Assembly: GCF_001279525.1 (NCBI RefSeq)
Contig: NZ_LGDY01000002.1
Span: 82,090 to 146,089, forward strand
Direction of reading: 5' to 3'
Source of the DNA: Nocardia sp. NRRL S-836
GTDB lineage: Bacteria > Actinomycetota > Actinomycetes > Mycobacteriales > Pseudonocardiaceae
Length of the DNA stretch: 64,000 bases
Every line of letters begins with the position of its first letter. The stretch's first letter is position 1. The notes under the pieces were generated by a model. It did no database searches. It saw only the letters and a list, made by a program, of their open reading frames with translations, and was not told the origin of the DNA. The position numbers and the translations under genes were made by a program. This document shows, piece after piece, positions 8,565-18,224 of this stretch.

Positions 8565-9872
8565 ATGGTTCGGTACGGGTCGGGTTCCACTCCCATGCCT
8601 CACTTCGGCAGGCGCACCATGCTGCGCGTCATGCTGGCCGGTGCCGGTGTCGCCGCGACCGGTGGTCTCGCGGCCTGTGGCGGCGGCTCGGGCTCCGGCA
8701 CGGACTCCAAGGTGGTGACCTTCGGCAACAACCTGAGCGACCAGGTGCCGAAGGACGCGATCACCGCGGCGCTGAAGGCGTTCGAGGCGAACTCGGGCGG
8801 CCTGTCGGTCACGATCAACACCAAGCAGCACGAGCAGTACCAGGAGCAGATCAACAACTACCTGCAGGGCAAGCCGGACGACGTGCTCGCCTGGTTCGCC
8901 GGCTACCGCATGCGGTTCTTCGCCGACCAGGGTCTCACCGGTGACCTCACCGACCTGTGGGGCAAGATCGGCGGCAACTACTCCGACGCCCTCAAGCAGG
9001 CGTCGACCGGCTCGGACAAGAAGCAGTACTTCGTGCCGTTCACGCAGTACGCCTGGGGCATGTTCTACCGCAAGAGCCTGTGGCAGGAACGCGGCTACGA
9101 GGTGCCGAAGACGCTCGACGAGCTCGTCGCGCTCTCGACGAAGATGAAGGCCGACGGTCTGATCCCGATCGCCTTCGCGCAGAAGCAGGGCTGGCCCGGC
9201 ATGGGCACGTTCGACCAGCTGAACTTCCGCATCAACGGCTACCAGTTCCACGTCGACCTGCTGGCCGGCAAGGAGAACTGGCAGGACAAGAAGGTCAAGG
9301 ACGTCTTCGACACCTGGAAGCGGCTGCTGCCGTTCCACCAGGAGAACGCCCTGGGCCGCGAGTGGCAGGAAGCCGCGCAGACGTTGCAGCAGAAGAAGTC
9401 CGGCATGTACCTGCTGGGCGCGTTCGTGGGCCAGCAGTTCCCGGACGCCGACAAGGCGGACCTCGACTTCTTCCCGTTCCCGGAGATCAACCCCGAGCAC
9501 GGCACCGACACGGTCGAGGCGCCGATCGACGGCTACCTGATGGCCAAGAAGCCGGCCAACCCCGACGGCGCGCTCAAGCTGCTCGAATACCTGTCCTCCG
9601 CCGAGCCGCAGCTCGCCTACCTGAAGGCCGACCCGACCGCGGTCGCGACCAACCAGAAGGCGGACCAGTCCGGCTACAGCCCGCTGCAGAAGAAGGTGGC
9701 GGACACCATCAAGAACGCCAAGCACATCACGCAGTTCCTCGACCGCGACACCGACCCCGGCTTCGCGAGCGAGGCCGCCACCAACGGGCTCATCTCGTTC
9801 ATCAAGAACCCCGACGACATCGACTCCGTGCTCAAGGGCATGGCCGACCAGGCGAAGAACATCTTCAAATGA
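8565..9872 (+). CDS. Sugar ABC transporter substrate-binding lipoprotein
   Basis: A 435-residue family-1 extracellular solute-binding protein. The N-terminus has a twin arginine (GRRTML), a hydrophobic stretch and a lipobox ending LAAC, so it is probably a Tat-exported lipoprotein anchored outside the membrane. The ATG at 8565 is chosen because AGGAG (8555-8559) sits five bases upstream; the ATG at 8562 is too close. It is the first gene of a three-gene import operon, divergent from the GH42 beta-galactosidase, so a beta-galactoside or related oligosaccharide is the likely ligand. No ATPase gene is present; a shared MsiK-type ATPase elsewhere is expected for this class. Confidence 0.9.
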   Translation: MVRYGSGSTPMPHFGRRTMLRVMLAGAGVAATGGLAACGGGSGSGTDSKVVTFGNNLSDQVPKDAITAALKAFEANSGGLSVTINTKQHEQYQEQINNYLQGKPDDVLAWFAGYRMRFFADQGLTGDLTDLWGKIGGNYSDALKQASTGSDKKQYFVPFTQYAWGMFYRKSLWQERGYEVPKTLDELVALSTKMKADGLIPIAFAQKQGWPGMGTFDQLNFRINGYQFHVDLLAGKENWQDKKVKDVFDTWKRLLPFHQENALGREWQEAAQTLQQKKSGMYLLGAFVGQQFPDADKADLDFFPFPEINPEHGTDTVEAPIDGYLMAKKPANPDGALKLLEYLSSAEPQLAYLKADPTAVATNQKADQSGYSPLQKKVADTIKNAKHITQFLDRDTDPGFASEAATNGLISFIKNPDDIDSVLKGMADQAKNIFK

Positions 9873-10825
9873 CCGCGGTGCAGGAGAAGCCGCGGGCGGT
9901 GGTCCCCCAGGGGCCGCCGCCTCGCCGGCGTGGAGGACGTGCCACCGCCCTCGCGGGCACGGACAAGCTCGTGCTGGGGCTCATGCTCGGCATCCCCACC
10001 GCCGTGCACCTGCTGTTCGTGTGGATCCCGACGCTGGGCTCGGTCGTGCTGTCGTTCAGCAAGTGGAACGGCATCGGCGGCTTCGAGGACATCGAGTGGA
10101 TCGGTGTCGAGAACTACGTCGAGATCTTCACCGAGTACCCGCGGTTCTGGCCCGCGGTGCAGCACAACCTGATCTGGCTGGCGTTCCTGCTCGTCGTACC
10201 GACCTGCGCCGGTCTGCTGCTGGCCGTGCTGCTCGACCGCGAGCTCAGGTTCAGCCGCGTCTACCAGAGCGCGCTGTACATGCCGATGGTGCTGTCGCTC
10301 GCGCTGGTCGGCTTCATCTGGCAGCTGATCTACACGCCCGACGGCGGCCTGCTGAACTCGGTGCTGGGCCTGAGCGCCGACCCGGTCGACTGGATCGGCG
10401 ACTCGGACATCAACCTGTACGCGGTGCTCGTGGCGGCGGCGTGGCGGCACACCGGCTACATCATGCTGCTGTACCTGGCGGGCCTGAAGGCCGTCGACCC
10501 GGCGCTGAAGGAGGCCGCGGCGCTGGACGGCGCCTCGTCGGCGCAGACGTTCTTCCGCGTCACGTTCCCGGTGATGAAGCCGGTGAACATCGTGGTGGCC
10601 GTGGTGACGGTGATCGAGGCGCTGCGCGCGTTCGACATCGTCTACGTCATCAACAAAGGCCGCAACGGCCTGGAGCTGCTGTCGGTGCTGGTCACCGACA
10701 ACATCATCGGTGAGGCGTCGCGCATCGGCCGTGGTTCCGCGGTCGCGGTGGTCCTGCTGACGATCTCCCTCGGCGTCATCATCCCGTACCTGTACCAGGT
10801 GTTCAGCAAGGAGAACCGGACGTGA
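9869..10825 (+). CDS. Sugar ABC transporter permease (MalF-type)
   Basis: A 318-residue permease with six predicted membrane helices and the EAA loop (EAAALDGASSAQTFFRVTFPVMKP region, roughly residues 211-234) that docks the ATPase. The ATG overlaps the stop of the binding-protein gene (ATGA). It resembles MalF/LacF-class subunits of carbohydrate uptake type-1 importers and forms the channel with the next gene product. Confidence 0.92.
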   Translation: MTAVQEKPRAVVPQGPPPRRRGGRATALAGTDKLVLGLMLGIPTAVHLLFVWIPTLGSVVLSFSKWNGIGGFEDIEWIGVENYVEIFTEYPRFWPAVQHNLIWLAFLLVVPTCAGLLLAVLLDRELRFSRVYQSALYMPMVLSLALVGFIWQLIYTPDGGLLNSVLGLSADPVDWIGDSDINLYAVLVAAAWRHTGYIMLLYLAGLKAVDPALKEAAALDGASSAQTFFRVTFPVMKPVNIVVAVVTVIEALRAFDIVYVINKGRNGLELLSVLVTDNIIGEASRIGRGSAVAVVLLTISLGVIIPYLYQVFSKENRT

Positions 10826-11724
10826 CGGCCACGCTGGACCGGCCCTCGGTGCCGGCTGCGCAGAAGCGGACGGTGACGCCGGCACGGGTGGCGTTGCACG
10901 TCTTCCTGGTCCTGACCTGCCTCGTGACGCTGGCGCCGCTGCTGTGGGCGGTCTACGCCTCGCTGCGCACGTACGACGACACGTCGGTCAACGGCTACTT
11001 CTCCATCGCGAAGTCCCTCACGCTGGACAACTTCGCGAAGGCGTGGGAGGTCGGCGACCTGCCGCACTTCTACTGGAACACGTTCCTGATCACCGTTCCG
11101 GCGCTGGTCGTCACGCTGCTGCTCAGCTCGATGGTGGCCTTCGGCGTGTCCCGGTTCAGCTTCCGGTTCAACCTGGTGCTGCTCATGGTGTTCACCGCGG
11201 GCAACCTGCTGCCGCAGCAGGTGATCGTGACGCCGCTGTGGCGCCTGTACCGGCTGATCGAGGTGCCGGAGTGGATCAGCGGGAGCGGCTCCCTGATCGA
11301 CTCGCCGGTCGGTGTCGTGCTGATCCACATCGCCTTCCAGTCCGGCTTCTGCACGTTCGTGCTGTCGAACTACATGAAGACGATCCCGTACGAGCTGACC
11401 GAGGCCGCCCGCGTGGACGGCGCGTCGGTGTTCCGGCAGTACTGGCAGCTGACCCTGCCGCTGTGCCGGCCCGTGCTGGCCGCGCTGGCGACGCTGGAGT
11501 TCACCTGGATCTACAACGACTTCCTGTGGGCGTTGGTGCTGATCCAGGACGGCGACAAGATGCCGGTGACGTCGGCGCTGCAGAACCTCAAGGGCACGTT
11601 CTTCACCGACAACAACCTGGTGGCGGCGGGCTCGCTGCTCGTGGCGCTGCCCACGCTGGTGGTGTTCTTCGTGCTGCAACGGCAGTTCGTCGGCGGCCTG
11701 ACGCTGGGGGCGACGAAGGGCTGA
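10822..11724 (+). CDS. Sugar ABC transporter permease (MalG-type)
   Basis: A 300-residue permease with six predicted helices and an EAA loop (EAARVDGASVFRQYWQLTLPLCRP region). The GTG start overlaps the previous stop (GTGA), so all three importer genes are translationally coupled. It is the MalG/LacG-class partner of the preceding permease. The operon ends at the hairpin just downstream. Confidence 0.92.
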   Translation: MTATLDRPSVPAAQKRTVTPARVALHVFLVLTCLVTLAPLLWAVYASLRTYDDTSVNGYFSIAKSLTLDNFAKAWEVGDLPHFYWNTFLITVPALVVTLLLSSMVAFGVSRFSFRFNLVLLMVFTAGNLLPQQVIVTPLWRLYRLIEVPEWISGSGSLIDSPVGVVLIHIAFQSGFCTFVLSNYMKTIPYELTEAARVDGASVFRQYWQLTLPLCRPVLAALATLEFTWIYNDFLWALVLIQDGDKMPVTSALQNLKGTFFTDNNLVAAGSLLVALPTLVVFFVLQRQFVGGLTLGATKG

Positions 11725-11736
11725 CCGGGCAACGCG

Positions 11737-11769
11737 CAACGCCCCCGGGCCGTCGGCTCGGGGGCGTTG
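11737..11769. terminator. Bidirectional terminator between importer operon and lepB
   Basis: A perfect 10-bp stem (caacgccccc at 11737-11746 with gggggcgttg at 11760-11769) lies between two convergent genes and could serve both. Confidence 0.75.
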
Positions 11770-11780
11770 TCGTGTGCGGG

Positions 11781-12620
11781 CTACCTACCGCCGGTCTGCG
11801 GGTTGTGGTCGGAGATCGAACCCCACCGGCCGACCGGGATCACGATCACCCGCGCCTTGCCCACGACGTTGTCGATCGGGATCGCGCCGTCGGCGGGCGT
11901 CGGGTCGCCGTGCTTGCGCGAGTCGGACGAGTTGTTGCGGTTGTCGCCCATCACCCACAGCTTGCCCGCGGGGACGGTGACCTTCTCGAACGAGTCCTGC
12001 TGGCGCGGGCCGGGACCGAAGTTGATGTACGGCTCGTCCAGCGGCTTGCCGTCGACGAGCACGCGGCCCTTGTCGTCGCAGCACTCGACGGTCTGGCCGC
12101 CGACGGCGATGACGCGCTTGATGAAGTCGGTGCCGCTGGGCTCGGACAGGTTCACCATCGAACCGATGTCCTGCAGCGTGCCCTGGACGAAGCCGGGCGG
12201 CTGCTTGCCGCCGGTCCAGTTCGGCGGGCCGCGGAAGACGATCACGTCGCCGGGCTGCGGGTCGCGGAACAGGTAGGTGATCTTCTCGACCAGCACCTTG
12301 TCGTTCACGCAGCCCGTGCAGCCGTGCAGGGTCGTCTCCATCGATGCCGACGGGATGACGAACACGCGCGCGATGAACGTCTGGATGACGACGGTCAGCA
12401 GCAGCGCCACGCCGAAGATGACCAGCAGCTCTTTCCAGAACGGCTGCTTCTTCTTCGCCTTCTTCTTCGAGAACCTCGGCTCCGGCTCCTCGTCCTGAGG
12501 GGGCGGGGCCGCGGGCGACGGCGAGGACGTGGAGAAGCGCGAAGCGGGCTCGGGCCCGTCTCCGGAGGGAGGCGTCGTCTCCCAGGTCGACGAAGAATCG
12601 TCGTTCACGCGATGACTCAC
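11781..12620 (-). CDS. lepB: Signal peptidase I
   Basis: A 279-residue type I signal peptidase that cleaves Sec/Tat signal peptides outside the membrane. An acidic, proline-rich cytoplasmic tail (about 1-60) and a lysine-rich patch precede one transmembrane helix. The catalytic S93 (PSASMETTL) and K168 (IKRVIAVGG) are present, with the conserved MGDNRNNSSDSR box. The GTG at 12620 is preferred because AAGGTGG lies at a suitable distance upstream. It follows the mprB-like gene by ten bases and could be cotranscribed with mprAB. Confidence 0.92.
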   Translation of the reverse strand: MSHRVNDDSSSTWETTPPSGDGPEPASRFSTSSPSPAAPPPQDEEPEPRFSKKKAKKKQPFWKELLVIFGVALLLTVVIQTFIARVFVIPSASMETTLHGCTGCVNDKVLVEKITYLFRDPQPGDVIVFRGPPNWTGGKQPPGFVQGTLQDIGSMVNLSEPSGTDFIKRVIAVGGQTVECCDDKGRVLVDGKPLDEPYINFGPGPRQQDSFEKVTVPAGKLWVMGDNRNNSSDSRKHGDPTPADGAIPIDNVVGKARVIVIPVGRWGSISDHNPQTGGR

Positions 12621-12630
12621 ACGCCCCACC

Positions 12631-14016
12631 TTACGGACGTCCGGGTAGGCGCAACGTGAACAGGGCACCGCCCTCGGGCGCTCTGCCCGCGGTCGCCGTG
12701 CCGCCGTGCCGTTGCGCCACCTGCTTGACGATGGCGAGCCCGAGACCCGAGCCCGGCAGGGTCCGCGCCTCGGACGAACGGTAGAACCGCTCGAAAACGT
12801 GAGGTAGATCGGCGTCCGCGATGCCGGGACCCGCGTCGGCCACCTCCACGACGGCGCTGCCGTCGCCCACCTGGCGGAGCTCCAGCCGCACCGCCGAACC
12901 CGCCGGACTGAACTTCACCGCGTTGTCGAGGAGGTTCAGCACCGCCCGTTCCAGCGCACTCGAATCACCCAGAAGTGTCCACGATTGCAGCCGCACGTCG
13001 AAGGTGACGTCACCCGAGGCACGGCGGCGGGCGCGGTCCAGCGACCGTTCCACGACCTCCACGAGGTCGACGGGTTCGTGGACGACCTGGGGTGCGTCCT
13101 CACGGGCCAGTTCGACCAGGTCGCCGATGAGCGTGGTGAGCTCGTCGAGCTGAGCGCGCACATCGGACTGGATCTCCCGCTTGTCCTCTTCGGACAACGT
13201 GGGTGAATCCGGACGTTCGGACGCCAGCAGGAGTTCGAGGTTGGTGCGCATGGACGTCAGCGGGGTGCGCAGCTCGTGGCCGGCGTCCGCGACCAGGCGG
13301 CGCTGCCGTTCCTGCGACTCGGCGACCGCGCCGAGCATCGCGTTGAAGCTGTGCGTCAGCCGGGCGAGCTCGTCGTCGCCGGCCACCGGGATCGGCGTCA
13401 GGTCACCGGTGTTCGCGACGCGTTCGGTGGCCTCGGTGAGCCGTTGCACCGGCCGCAGGCCCGTGCGCGCGACGGCCGTGCCCGCGATGGCCGCGAGCAG
13501 CACGCCGGCGCCGCCGATCAGCAGCAGCACGATGCTGAGCTTGGCGAGCGTGGCGCGTTGCGGTTCCAGCGACTGCGCGATCACGATCGCCGTGCCGTTC
13601 TGGTACTCGACCGCGATGGCCCGCGTGTCCGTCTTGTAGTCGGTCCACAGGTAGTCGCTGCGCAGGCCCTGCGCGACCTCGCGCGCCTGCGGTGCGTTCG
13701 GCGGCTCCTGCGAGTTCTGCGGGTAGCGCAACGTGCCGGTCGCGCCGGAGAGCAGGCCCATCCGCACGTCACCGGCCGCGAGGAACGCCGCCGGGTAGGA
13801 GGCCACCTGGTCGGAGCTGAACGCGACACCGTTCACGACGGCCGACGCGCGCTCGCGCAGGTTCTCGTCCAGCGCGTCGTAGACGTTCTTGCGCACGATC
13901 ATGTACGCGCCGAACGACACCAGTGCGACCGCGCCGGCGACGCAGAACGCGGCCAGCCACGTGACGCGAGCCCGCAGCGACGCCCGTTGCAGCCGTCCCT
14001 GGGGTTCGGCGATCAC
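12631..14016 (-). CDS. mprB: MprB-like sensor histidine kinase
   Basis: A 461-residue sensor kinase with a classical layout: transmembrane helix 1 (about 22-42), an extracytoplasmic domain of about 115 residues, helix 2 (about 160-183), HAMP linker, HisKA with H247 ([13 protein letters not shown]) and an ATPase domain ([23 protein letters not shown]). The GTG start overlaps the stop of the MprA-like regulator. In mycobacteria MprB senses envelope stress and controls sigE, pepD and other genes. The identity rests mainly on the partner regulator and overall layout. Confidence 0.88.
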   Translation of the reverse strand: MIAEPQGRLQRASLRARVTWLAAFCVAGAVALVSFGAYMIVRKNVYDALDENLRERASAVVNGVAFSSDQVASYPAAFLAAGDVRMGLLSGATGTLRYPQNSQEPPNAPQAREVAQGLRSDYLWTDYKTDTRAIAVEYQNGTAIVIAQSLEPQRATLAKLSIVLLLIGGAGVLLAAIAGTAVARTGLRPVQRLTEATERVANTGDLTPIPVAGDDELARLTHSFNAMLGAVAESQERQRRLVADAGHELRTPLTSMRTNLELLLASERPDSPTLSEEDKREIQSDVRAQLDELTTLIGDLVELAREDAPQVVHEPVDLVEVVERSLDRARRRASGDVTFDVRLQSWTLLGDSSALERAVLNLLDNAVKFSPAGSAVRLELRQVGDGSAVVEVADAGPGIADADLPHVFERFYRSSEARTLPGSGLGLAIVKQVAQRHGGTATAGRAPEGGALFTLRLPGRP

Positions 14017-14708
14017 GGAGGGGTCTCCCGCAGGACGTAGCCCACCCCGCGCACCGTGTGGATCAACCTGGGTTCGCCCTCCGCCTCCGTCTTGCGGCGC
14101 AGGTAGCCCACGTAGACCTCCAGAGCGTTGCCCGAGGTCGGGAAGTCGTATCCCCACACGTCCTCCAGGATGCGGCTGCGGGTGAGCACCTGGCGCGGGT
14201 GCGCCAGCAGGAGCTCGAGCAGCGCGAACTCGGTGCGGGTCAGGCTGATCGGCCGGTCGCCGCGGCGGACGTCCCTCGTGGAGGGGTCGAGCTCCAGGTC
14301 GGCGAACTTGAGCACGGCGGCCGAGCTGTTGGCGGCCTCGGTGTCGTGGGTGGCCCTGCGCAGCAACGCGCGCAGCCGGGCGAGCAGCTCCTCCAGCGCG
14401 AACGGCTTGGGCAGGTAGTCGTCGGCGCCGGCGTCCAGCCCGGACACCCGGTCGCTCACGGCGTCACGCGCCGTGAGCACGAGGATCGGCAGGTCGTCAC
14501 CGGTGCTGCGCAGCCTGCGGCACACCTCGAGCCCGTCGAGGCGCGGCATCATCACGTCGAGCACCATCGCGTCCGGCCTGGCCGCGGTCACGGACTCGAG
14601 CGCCTGCATGCCGTCGCCCGCGGTCTCGACCTGGTAGCCGTTGAACTGCAGCGAGCGCCGGAGTGACTCCCGGACCGCCCGATCGTCATCGACAACGAGG
14701 ATGCGCAT
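14013..14708 (-). CDS. mprA: MprA-like response regulator
   Basis: A 231-residue OmpR-family regulator. The receiver has phosphoacceptor D51 ([16 protein letters not shown]) and the winged helix ends [17 protein letters not shown]. This tail and long internal stretches ([45 protein letters not shown]) match what I know of mycobacterial MprA, so I call it the orthologue. Unlike the mycobacterial order mprA-mprB-pepD-moaB2, here mprAB sits beside lepB, about 10 kb from the htrA- and moaB2-like genes. Confidence 0.9.
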   Translation of the reverse strand: MRILVVDDDRAVRESLRRSLQFNGYQVETAGDGMQALESVTAARPDAMVLDVMMPRLDGLEVCRRLRSTGDDLPILVLTARDAVSDRVSGLDAGADDYLPKPFALEELLARLRALLRRATHDTEAANSSAAVLKFADLELDPSTRDVRRGDRPISLTRTEFALLELLLAHPRQVLTRSRILEDVWGYDFPTSGNALEVYVGYLRRKTEAEGEPRLIHTVRGVGYVLRETPP

Positions 14709-14788
14709 GCGGGTCAGTCTTGCTGAGGGAACTGAGAGGCGCCTGAGAAGGTCCCCAACAGCGGGTGTGAGTTCGATGTTAGTTGCCG

Positions 14789-15400
14789 TCAGCCGTCGAG
14801 ACCCCTGGCGACGGGGGCGTTCCACTTCCGCCACAGGGCCACCAGGCGGATCACGATGATGATCGACGCGCCGGTCAGCGCGACCAGGCCCTTCGGCAGT
14901 CGCGCCCACTCGCCGACCGCCACCACCACCGCTCCGGCCAGCGCCGCGACGGCGTAGATCTCGCGCCTGAGCACCAACGGGATCTCTCGTAGTAGTAGGT
15001 CGCGCACGGCGCCTCCGCCGATGCCCGTGGTCATGCCGATGAGGCACGCGGCGTACGGAGGTGCACCGAGGGTGAGCGCGGTCGTGGTGCCGGAGGTGAC
15101 GAACAGGCCGAGGCCGACGGCGTCGAGCAGCAGCACGGACCGCCGCAGTTTCGCGACCTGCGGGTGGAACCAGAAGACGATCACCCCGGTGCCACCGGCG
15201 ACCACCAGGTACGGCCACGTCCGCAGGCCCGACGGCGGGTGCACGCCGAGCAGGACGTCGCGGATGATGCCGCCACCCAGCGCCGTGGTGAGCGCGAGGA
15301 TCACCACGCCGAACACGTCCAGCTTGGCCCGCACCGCGGCCAGCGCGCCGGAGGCGGCGAAGACGGCGATACCGATCAGCTCAAGGGCGATGAGCAGCAC
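14789..15400 (-). CDS. TRIC/UPF0126-family membrane channel protein
   Basis: A 203-residue integral membrane protein with about seven hydrophobic helices. Two internally repeated halves carry the glycine-rich signatures [11 protein letters not shown] and [12 protein letters not shown], typical of the TRIC (YadS/UPF0126) family of homotrimeric cation channels. It starts with GTG at 15400. It may be an independent unit upstream of mprA on the same strand (81-nt gap). Confidence 0.88.
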   Translation of the reverse strand: MLLIALELIGIAVFAASGALAAVRAKLDVFGVVILALTTALGGGIIRDVLLGVHPPSGLRTWPYLVVAGGTGVIVFWFHPQVAKLRRSVLLLDAVGLGLFVTSGTTTALTLGAPPYAACLIGMTTGIGGGAVRDLLLREIPLVLRREIYAVAALAGAVVVAVGEWARLPKGLVALTGASIIIVIRLVALWRKWNAPVARGLDG

Positions 15401-15419
15401 GAACGGGAAGGGTAACCGG

Positions 15420-16232
15420 TCAGCGGGGTGGTGCCTCCCGGCGGTAGCCGGCCTCCAGCCGCCCGCCCGCGGAGGCCAGCACGCGTTCCACGCACTGGGC
15501 GAACCACCGGGGGTCCTCGCCGCGCACCAGCGACCGGTAGGCGTCGACGAGCTCGCCCTCGCCGGCCTCGCGCAGCCGCCGCAGCAGCCACTTGCCGTGG
15601 CCGAGCCACCGGTTGCGCACGACGAGCGCCAGCTCGCCCGCGCCGGTCAGCAGCCCGGCGGCGGCGAAGAGCAGCTCGTCGGGGTCGCGTGCGGAGACCA
15701 GGTCCTCGAACATGTCGGTGACGGCGTAGCGGCGGTCTTCGAGCTCGGTGACGGTCGCCGGCGGCGGACCGGCGTCGAGCAGGACGCGCGCCTCGGCCCT
15801 CAGCCGGGCGCCCGTGCCGTCCGCGTCGAGCATCATGCGGCCCTCCGCGCACATGTTGAGCAGCGGCGGGCGGCGTTCCTTGGTGTCGCGGGCGACGAAG
15901 TCGAGGAACGACTCGACGGTGTGGCAGAACAGCTCGACCGGCCAGCCGCGGTGCACGAACGTCTCCCGGTACGCGCCCGGCAGGCCGTCGATGATCACGA
16001 TGATGTCCAGGTCCGAGTTCGCGGTGTAGTCCCCGGACGCCGCGCTGCCGCCGAGGAACGCCGCCCGTGCGAGCGGGAAGTGCTCGTCCAGCAGGTCCTG
16101 TGCGGCGGCGACCGGCTCCAGGTCGCGGCAGAGCGGGTGCCCGTTCGGGTACCACCGTGCGTTCCTGATCTCCCCCGGCATGCCGTTCATTGTCACTCGG
16201 ACGGGTGCCGGTGCGGACCCGGACGCGCGCAT
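15420..16232 (-). CDS. Nucleotidyltransferase-domain protein
   Basis: A protein of up to 270 residues with an N-terminal Pol-beta-type nucleotidyltransferase fold: the GGSAASGDYTANSDLDIIV motif supplies the GS and the DxD metal-binding pair. The C-terminal half is helical, without a recognised domain. It resembles MNT/aminoglycoside-adenylyltransferase-like proteins, but the substrate is unknown. The conserved part begins at ATG 16181 or 16190; the ATG at 16232 sits right after the previous gene's stop and may be used by coupling. Confidence 0.75.
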   Translation of the reverse strand: MRASGSAPAPVRVTMNGMPGEIRNARWYPNGHPLCRDLEPVAAAQDLLDEHFPLARAAFLGGSAASGDYTANSDLDIIVIIDGLPGAYRETFVHRGWPVELFCHTVESFLDFVARDTKERRPPLLNMCAEGRMMLDADGTGARLRAEARVLLDAGPPPATVTELEDRRYAVTDMFEDLVSARDPDELLFAAAGLLTGAGELALVVRNRWLGHGKWLLRRLREAGEGELVDAYRSLVRGEDPRWFAQCVERVLASAGGRLEAGYRREAPPR

Positions 16233-16236
16233 CCGG

Positions 16237-17397
16237 TCAGAAGAAGTCCGCCAGCCGCGGCACCCCCGAGGAGGCGGCCAGCAGGTCCAGCGGCGCCGCG
16301 TCGGCCGGGTCGCCGTCGAGCAGTCCCGCGCGGCGCAACGCGTGCGTGTTCTGGAGGCCGGAGAACCACGGCCCCAGCGCGCGGGCGTGCAGCCGCACGG
16401 CGCCCGACCCGCCCGGTTCGACCCGCACCACGCCGTCGGTCGCCACGATCCGGCACAGGCCCGCGTGCCAGGGTGCCCGCGGGTCCACGACCTCCAGGTC
16501 GACGGCGAGGTCGGGCACCGGCGGCCAGCCCCGTGCGGCGACGGCGGCGGGCAGGTCGACCACCCGCAGCATCCACGTGGAGGTCGACACCGAGTAGCGC
16601 AGCGGGGTCGCGCCGAGCAGGTCGATCGTGGCGGGGTCGACGACCCGCAGGTCCACGGCGTCGAGCGTGCCGGCCCACGACCGCAGCGACGCGAGGAGGT
16701 TCAGCTGGGCCTGGAGGTCGGCGCCGACGAGGTCGAACACCTTGAGCCGCCCCAGGTCGCCGCCGCCGGGCTCGCGTTTCGCGGTCAGGTAGCCGCGCAG
16801 CCCGTCGGGCCCCGGCAGCACGCTCACCAGGTCCATCTCCAGCACCTTGGCCGGGTCGATCCGCGGCGGGCGGCGGTCGGCCATGCCGTCGATCGTCCGC
16901 GCGACCTCGGTGTAGCAGTCGTGCAGCGCCGCGAGGTCGCCCTCCTCGGCGGGGCGGGACGGGATCAGCTCGTCGGGGGCGGGTACCGAGAGCAGCCGGT
17001 CCATCGGCAGCTCGACCTGCTCGAAGCGCCCGGCGCGTTCCCAGCCGAAGCCCCGGTAGAGCGTCGGCACGGTCGGGTAGAGCGCGGAGACCGGCTGGCC
17101 GTGCTCGCGCATGGCGCCGATCGCCGCGTCCAGCAACGCCGCCGCGACTCCCCGGCCGCGGAAGGCGCCGTCCACGGCGACGCCGCCGATCCCGCCCATG
17201 GGGACCGCGGCGCCGCCGTAGAACTGGGCGAACGCGCCGATGCCGAGCACGCCGGCGACCCGGCCGTCGAGCTCGGCGACCAGGCCGTGCGTGCCGGGCC
17301 GCACCAGCTGCTCGGGCCGTTCGGTGGAGTTGAACGCGAGCCTGCGGAGCCGGAACACCGCGTCCAGGTCGTCTTCGACGTACTCACGGATGTGCAC
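16237..17397 (-). CDS. Eis-like GNAT N-acetyltransferase
   Basis: A 386-residue member of the Eis (enhanced intracellular survival) family. An N-terminal GNAT domain carries the acetyl-CoA loop (VDGAFRGRGVAAALL), followed by a second GNAT-like half and a C-terminal sterol-carrier-like domain. The protein ends in a free C-terminal carboxylate after aromatic residues (ADFF), as Eis does. Eis proteins acetylate several amines of aminoglycosides or lysines. The GTG start at 17397 lies 11 bases after the dehydrogenase stop. The natural substrate cannot be deduced. Confidence 0.85.
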   Translation of the reverse strand: MHIREYVEDDLDAVFRLRRLAFNSTERPEQLVRPGTHGLVAELDGRVAGVLGIGAFAQFYGGAAVPMGGIGGVAVDGAFRGRGVAAALLDAAIGAMREHGQPVSALYPTVPTLYRGFGWERAGRFEQVELPMDRLLSVPAPDELIPSRPAEEGDLAALHDCYTEVARTIDGMADRRPPRIDPAKVLEMDLVSVLPGPDGLRGYLTAKREPGGGDLGRLKVFDLVGADLQAQLNLLASLRSWAGTLDAVDLRVVDPATIDLLGATPLRYSVSTSTWMLRVVDLPAAVAARGWPPVPDLAVDLEVVDPRAPWHAGLCRIVATDGVVRVEPGGSGAVRLHARALGPWFSGLQNTHALRRAGLLDGDPADAAPLDLLAASSGVPRLADFF

Positions 17398-17408
17398 GGA
17401 TCGGCTGT

Positions 17409-18224
17409 CTACCAGGTGAAGAAGCCCTGGCCGGTCTTGCGGCCCAGCTCGCCGCGGGCCACCTTCTCGCGCAGCAGCGCCGGTGGCTCGAAGCGTGGCC
17501 CGAGCTGTTCGGCGAGGTGCTCGGCGATGGCGAGCCGCACGTCGAGCCCGACCAGGTCGGTGAGCTCCAGCGGGCCCATCGGCCAGCGGTAGCCGAGCTT
17601 CATGCCGGTGTCGATGTCGGCGGCGGTCGCGACGCCCTCCTCCAGCATCCGGATCGCCTCCACGCCGACGGCGACGCCGAGGCGGGACGTCGCGAAGCCG
17701 GGTGAGTCCCTGACCTCGATGACGGTCTTGCCCATCTCCTCGGCCCAGCCGCGGACCTTGGCGACGTTGGCCGGGTCGACGCCGTCGTGGTGGACGACCT
17801 CGACCAGCTGCTGCACCGGCACGGGGTTGAAGAAGTGCATGCCCAGCACCCGTTCGCCGGGCAGCCCGGCGGCGATCTCGGAGATCGACAGCGACGAGGT
17901 GTTGGACGCGAGCACGGCGTCCGGGCACCTCTGCGCGGCGTCGCCGAGCACCTTCTGCTTGAGCGGCACGTTCTCCGGCACGGCCTCGACGACCAGCTCG
18001 GCGTCCGCGGGCAGCGCGCCGGTGGCGAGGTTCGCGAACACCGCGTCGGCGTCGGCGAGCTTGCCCTTGGCCTGCGCCTTGTCGAGCGACTGCCGGACGG
18101 CACGCCTGCCCTGCTCGGCGCGTTCGGCGTCGGCCTCGGCCAGCGTGACCTCGTGGCCGTGGGCGAGCAGCAGGTGCACGATGCCGGCGCCCATCGTGCC
18201 GCCGCCGATGACCACGGCTTTCAC
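17409..18224 (-). CDS. 3-hydroxyacyl-CoA dehydrogenase
   Basis: A 271-residue NAD-dependent 3-hydroxyacyl-/3-hydroxybutyryl-CoA dehydrogenase. It has the Rossmann glycine motif GGGTMGAGI at the N-terminus, the catalytic region HFFNPVPVQQLVEVV, SNTSSL, and a C-terminal dimerisation domain (GYRWPMGPLELTDLVGLD). It oxidises the hydroxyl intermediate in beta-oxidation or phenylacetate-type degradation. The GTG start overlaps the EthD gene stop. The neighbouring EthD-like protein suggests a small catabolic operon, but no other pathway gene is present. Confidence 0.9.
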   Translation of the reverse strand: MKAVVIGGGTMGAGIVHLLLAHGHEVTLAEADAERAEQGRRAVRQSLDKAQAKGKLADADAVFANLATGALPADAELVVEAVPENVPLKQKVLGDAAQRCPDAVLASNTSSLSISEIAAGLPGERVLGMHFFNPVPVQQLVEVVHHDGVDPANVAKVRGWAEEMGKTVIEVRDSPGFATSRLGVAVGVEAIRMLEEGVATAADIDTGMKLGYRWPMGPLELTDLVGLDVRLAIAEHLAEQLGPRFEPPALLREKVARGELGRKTGQGFFTW

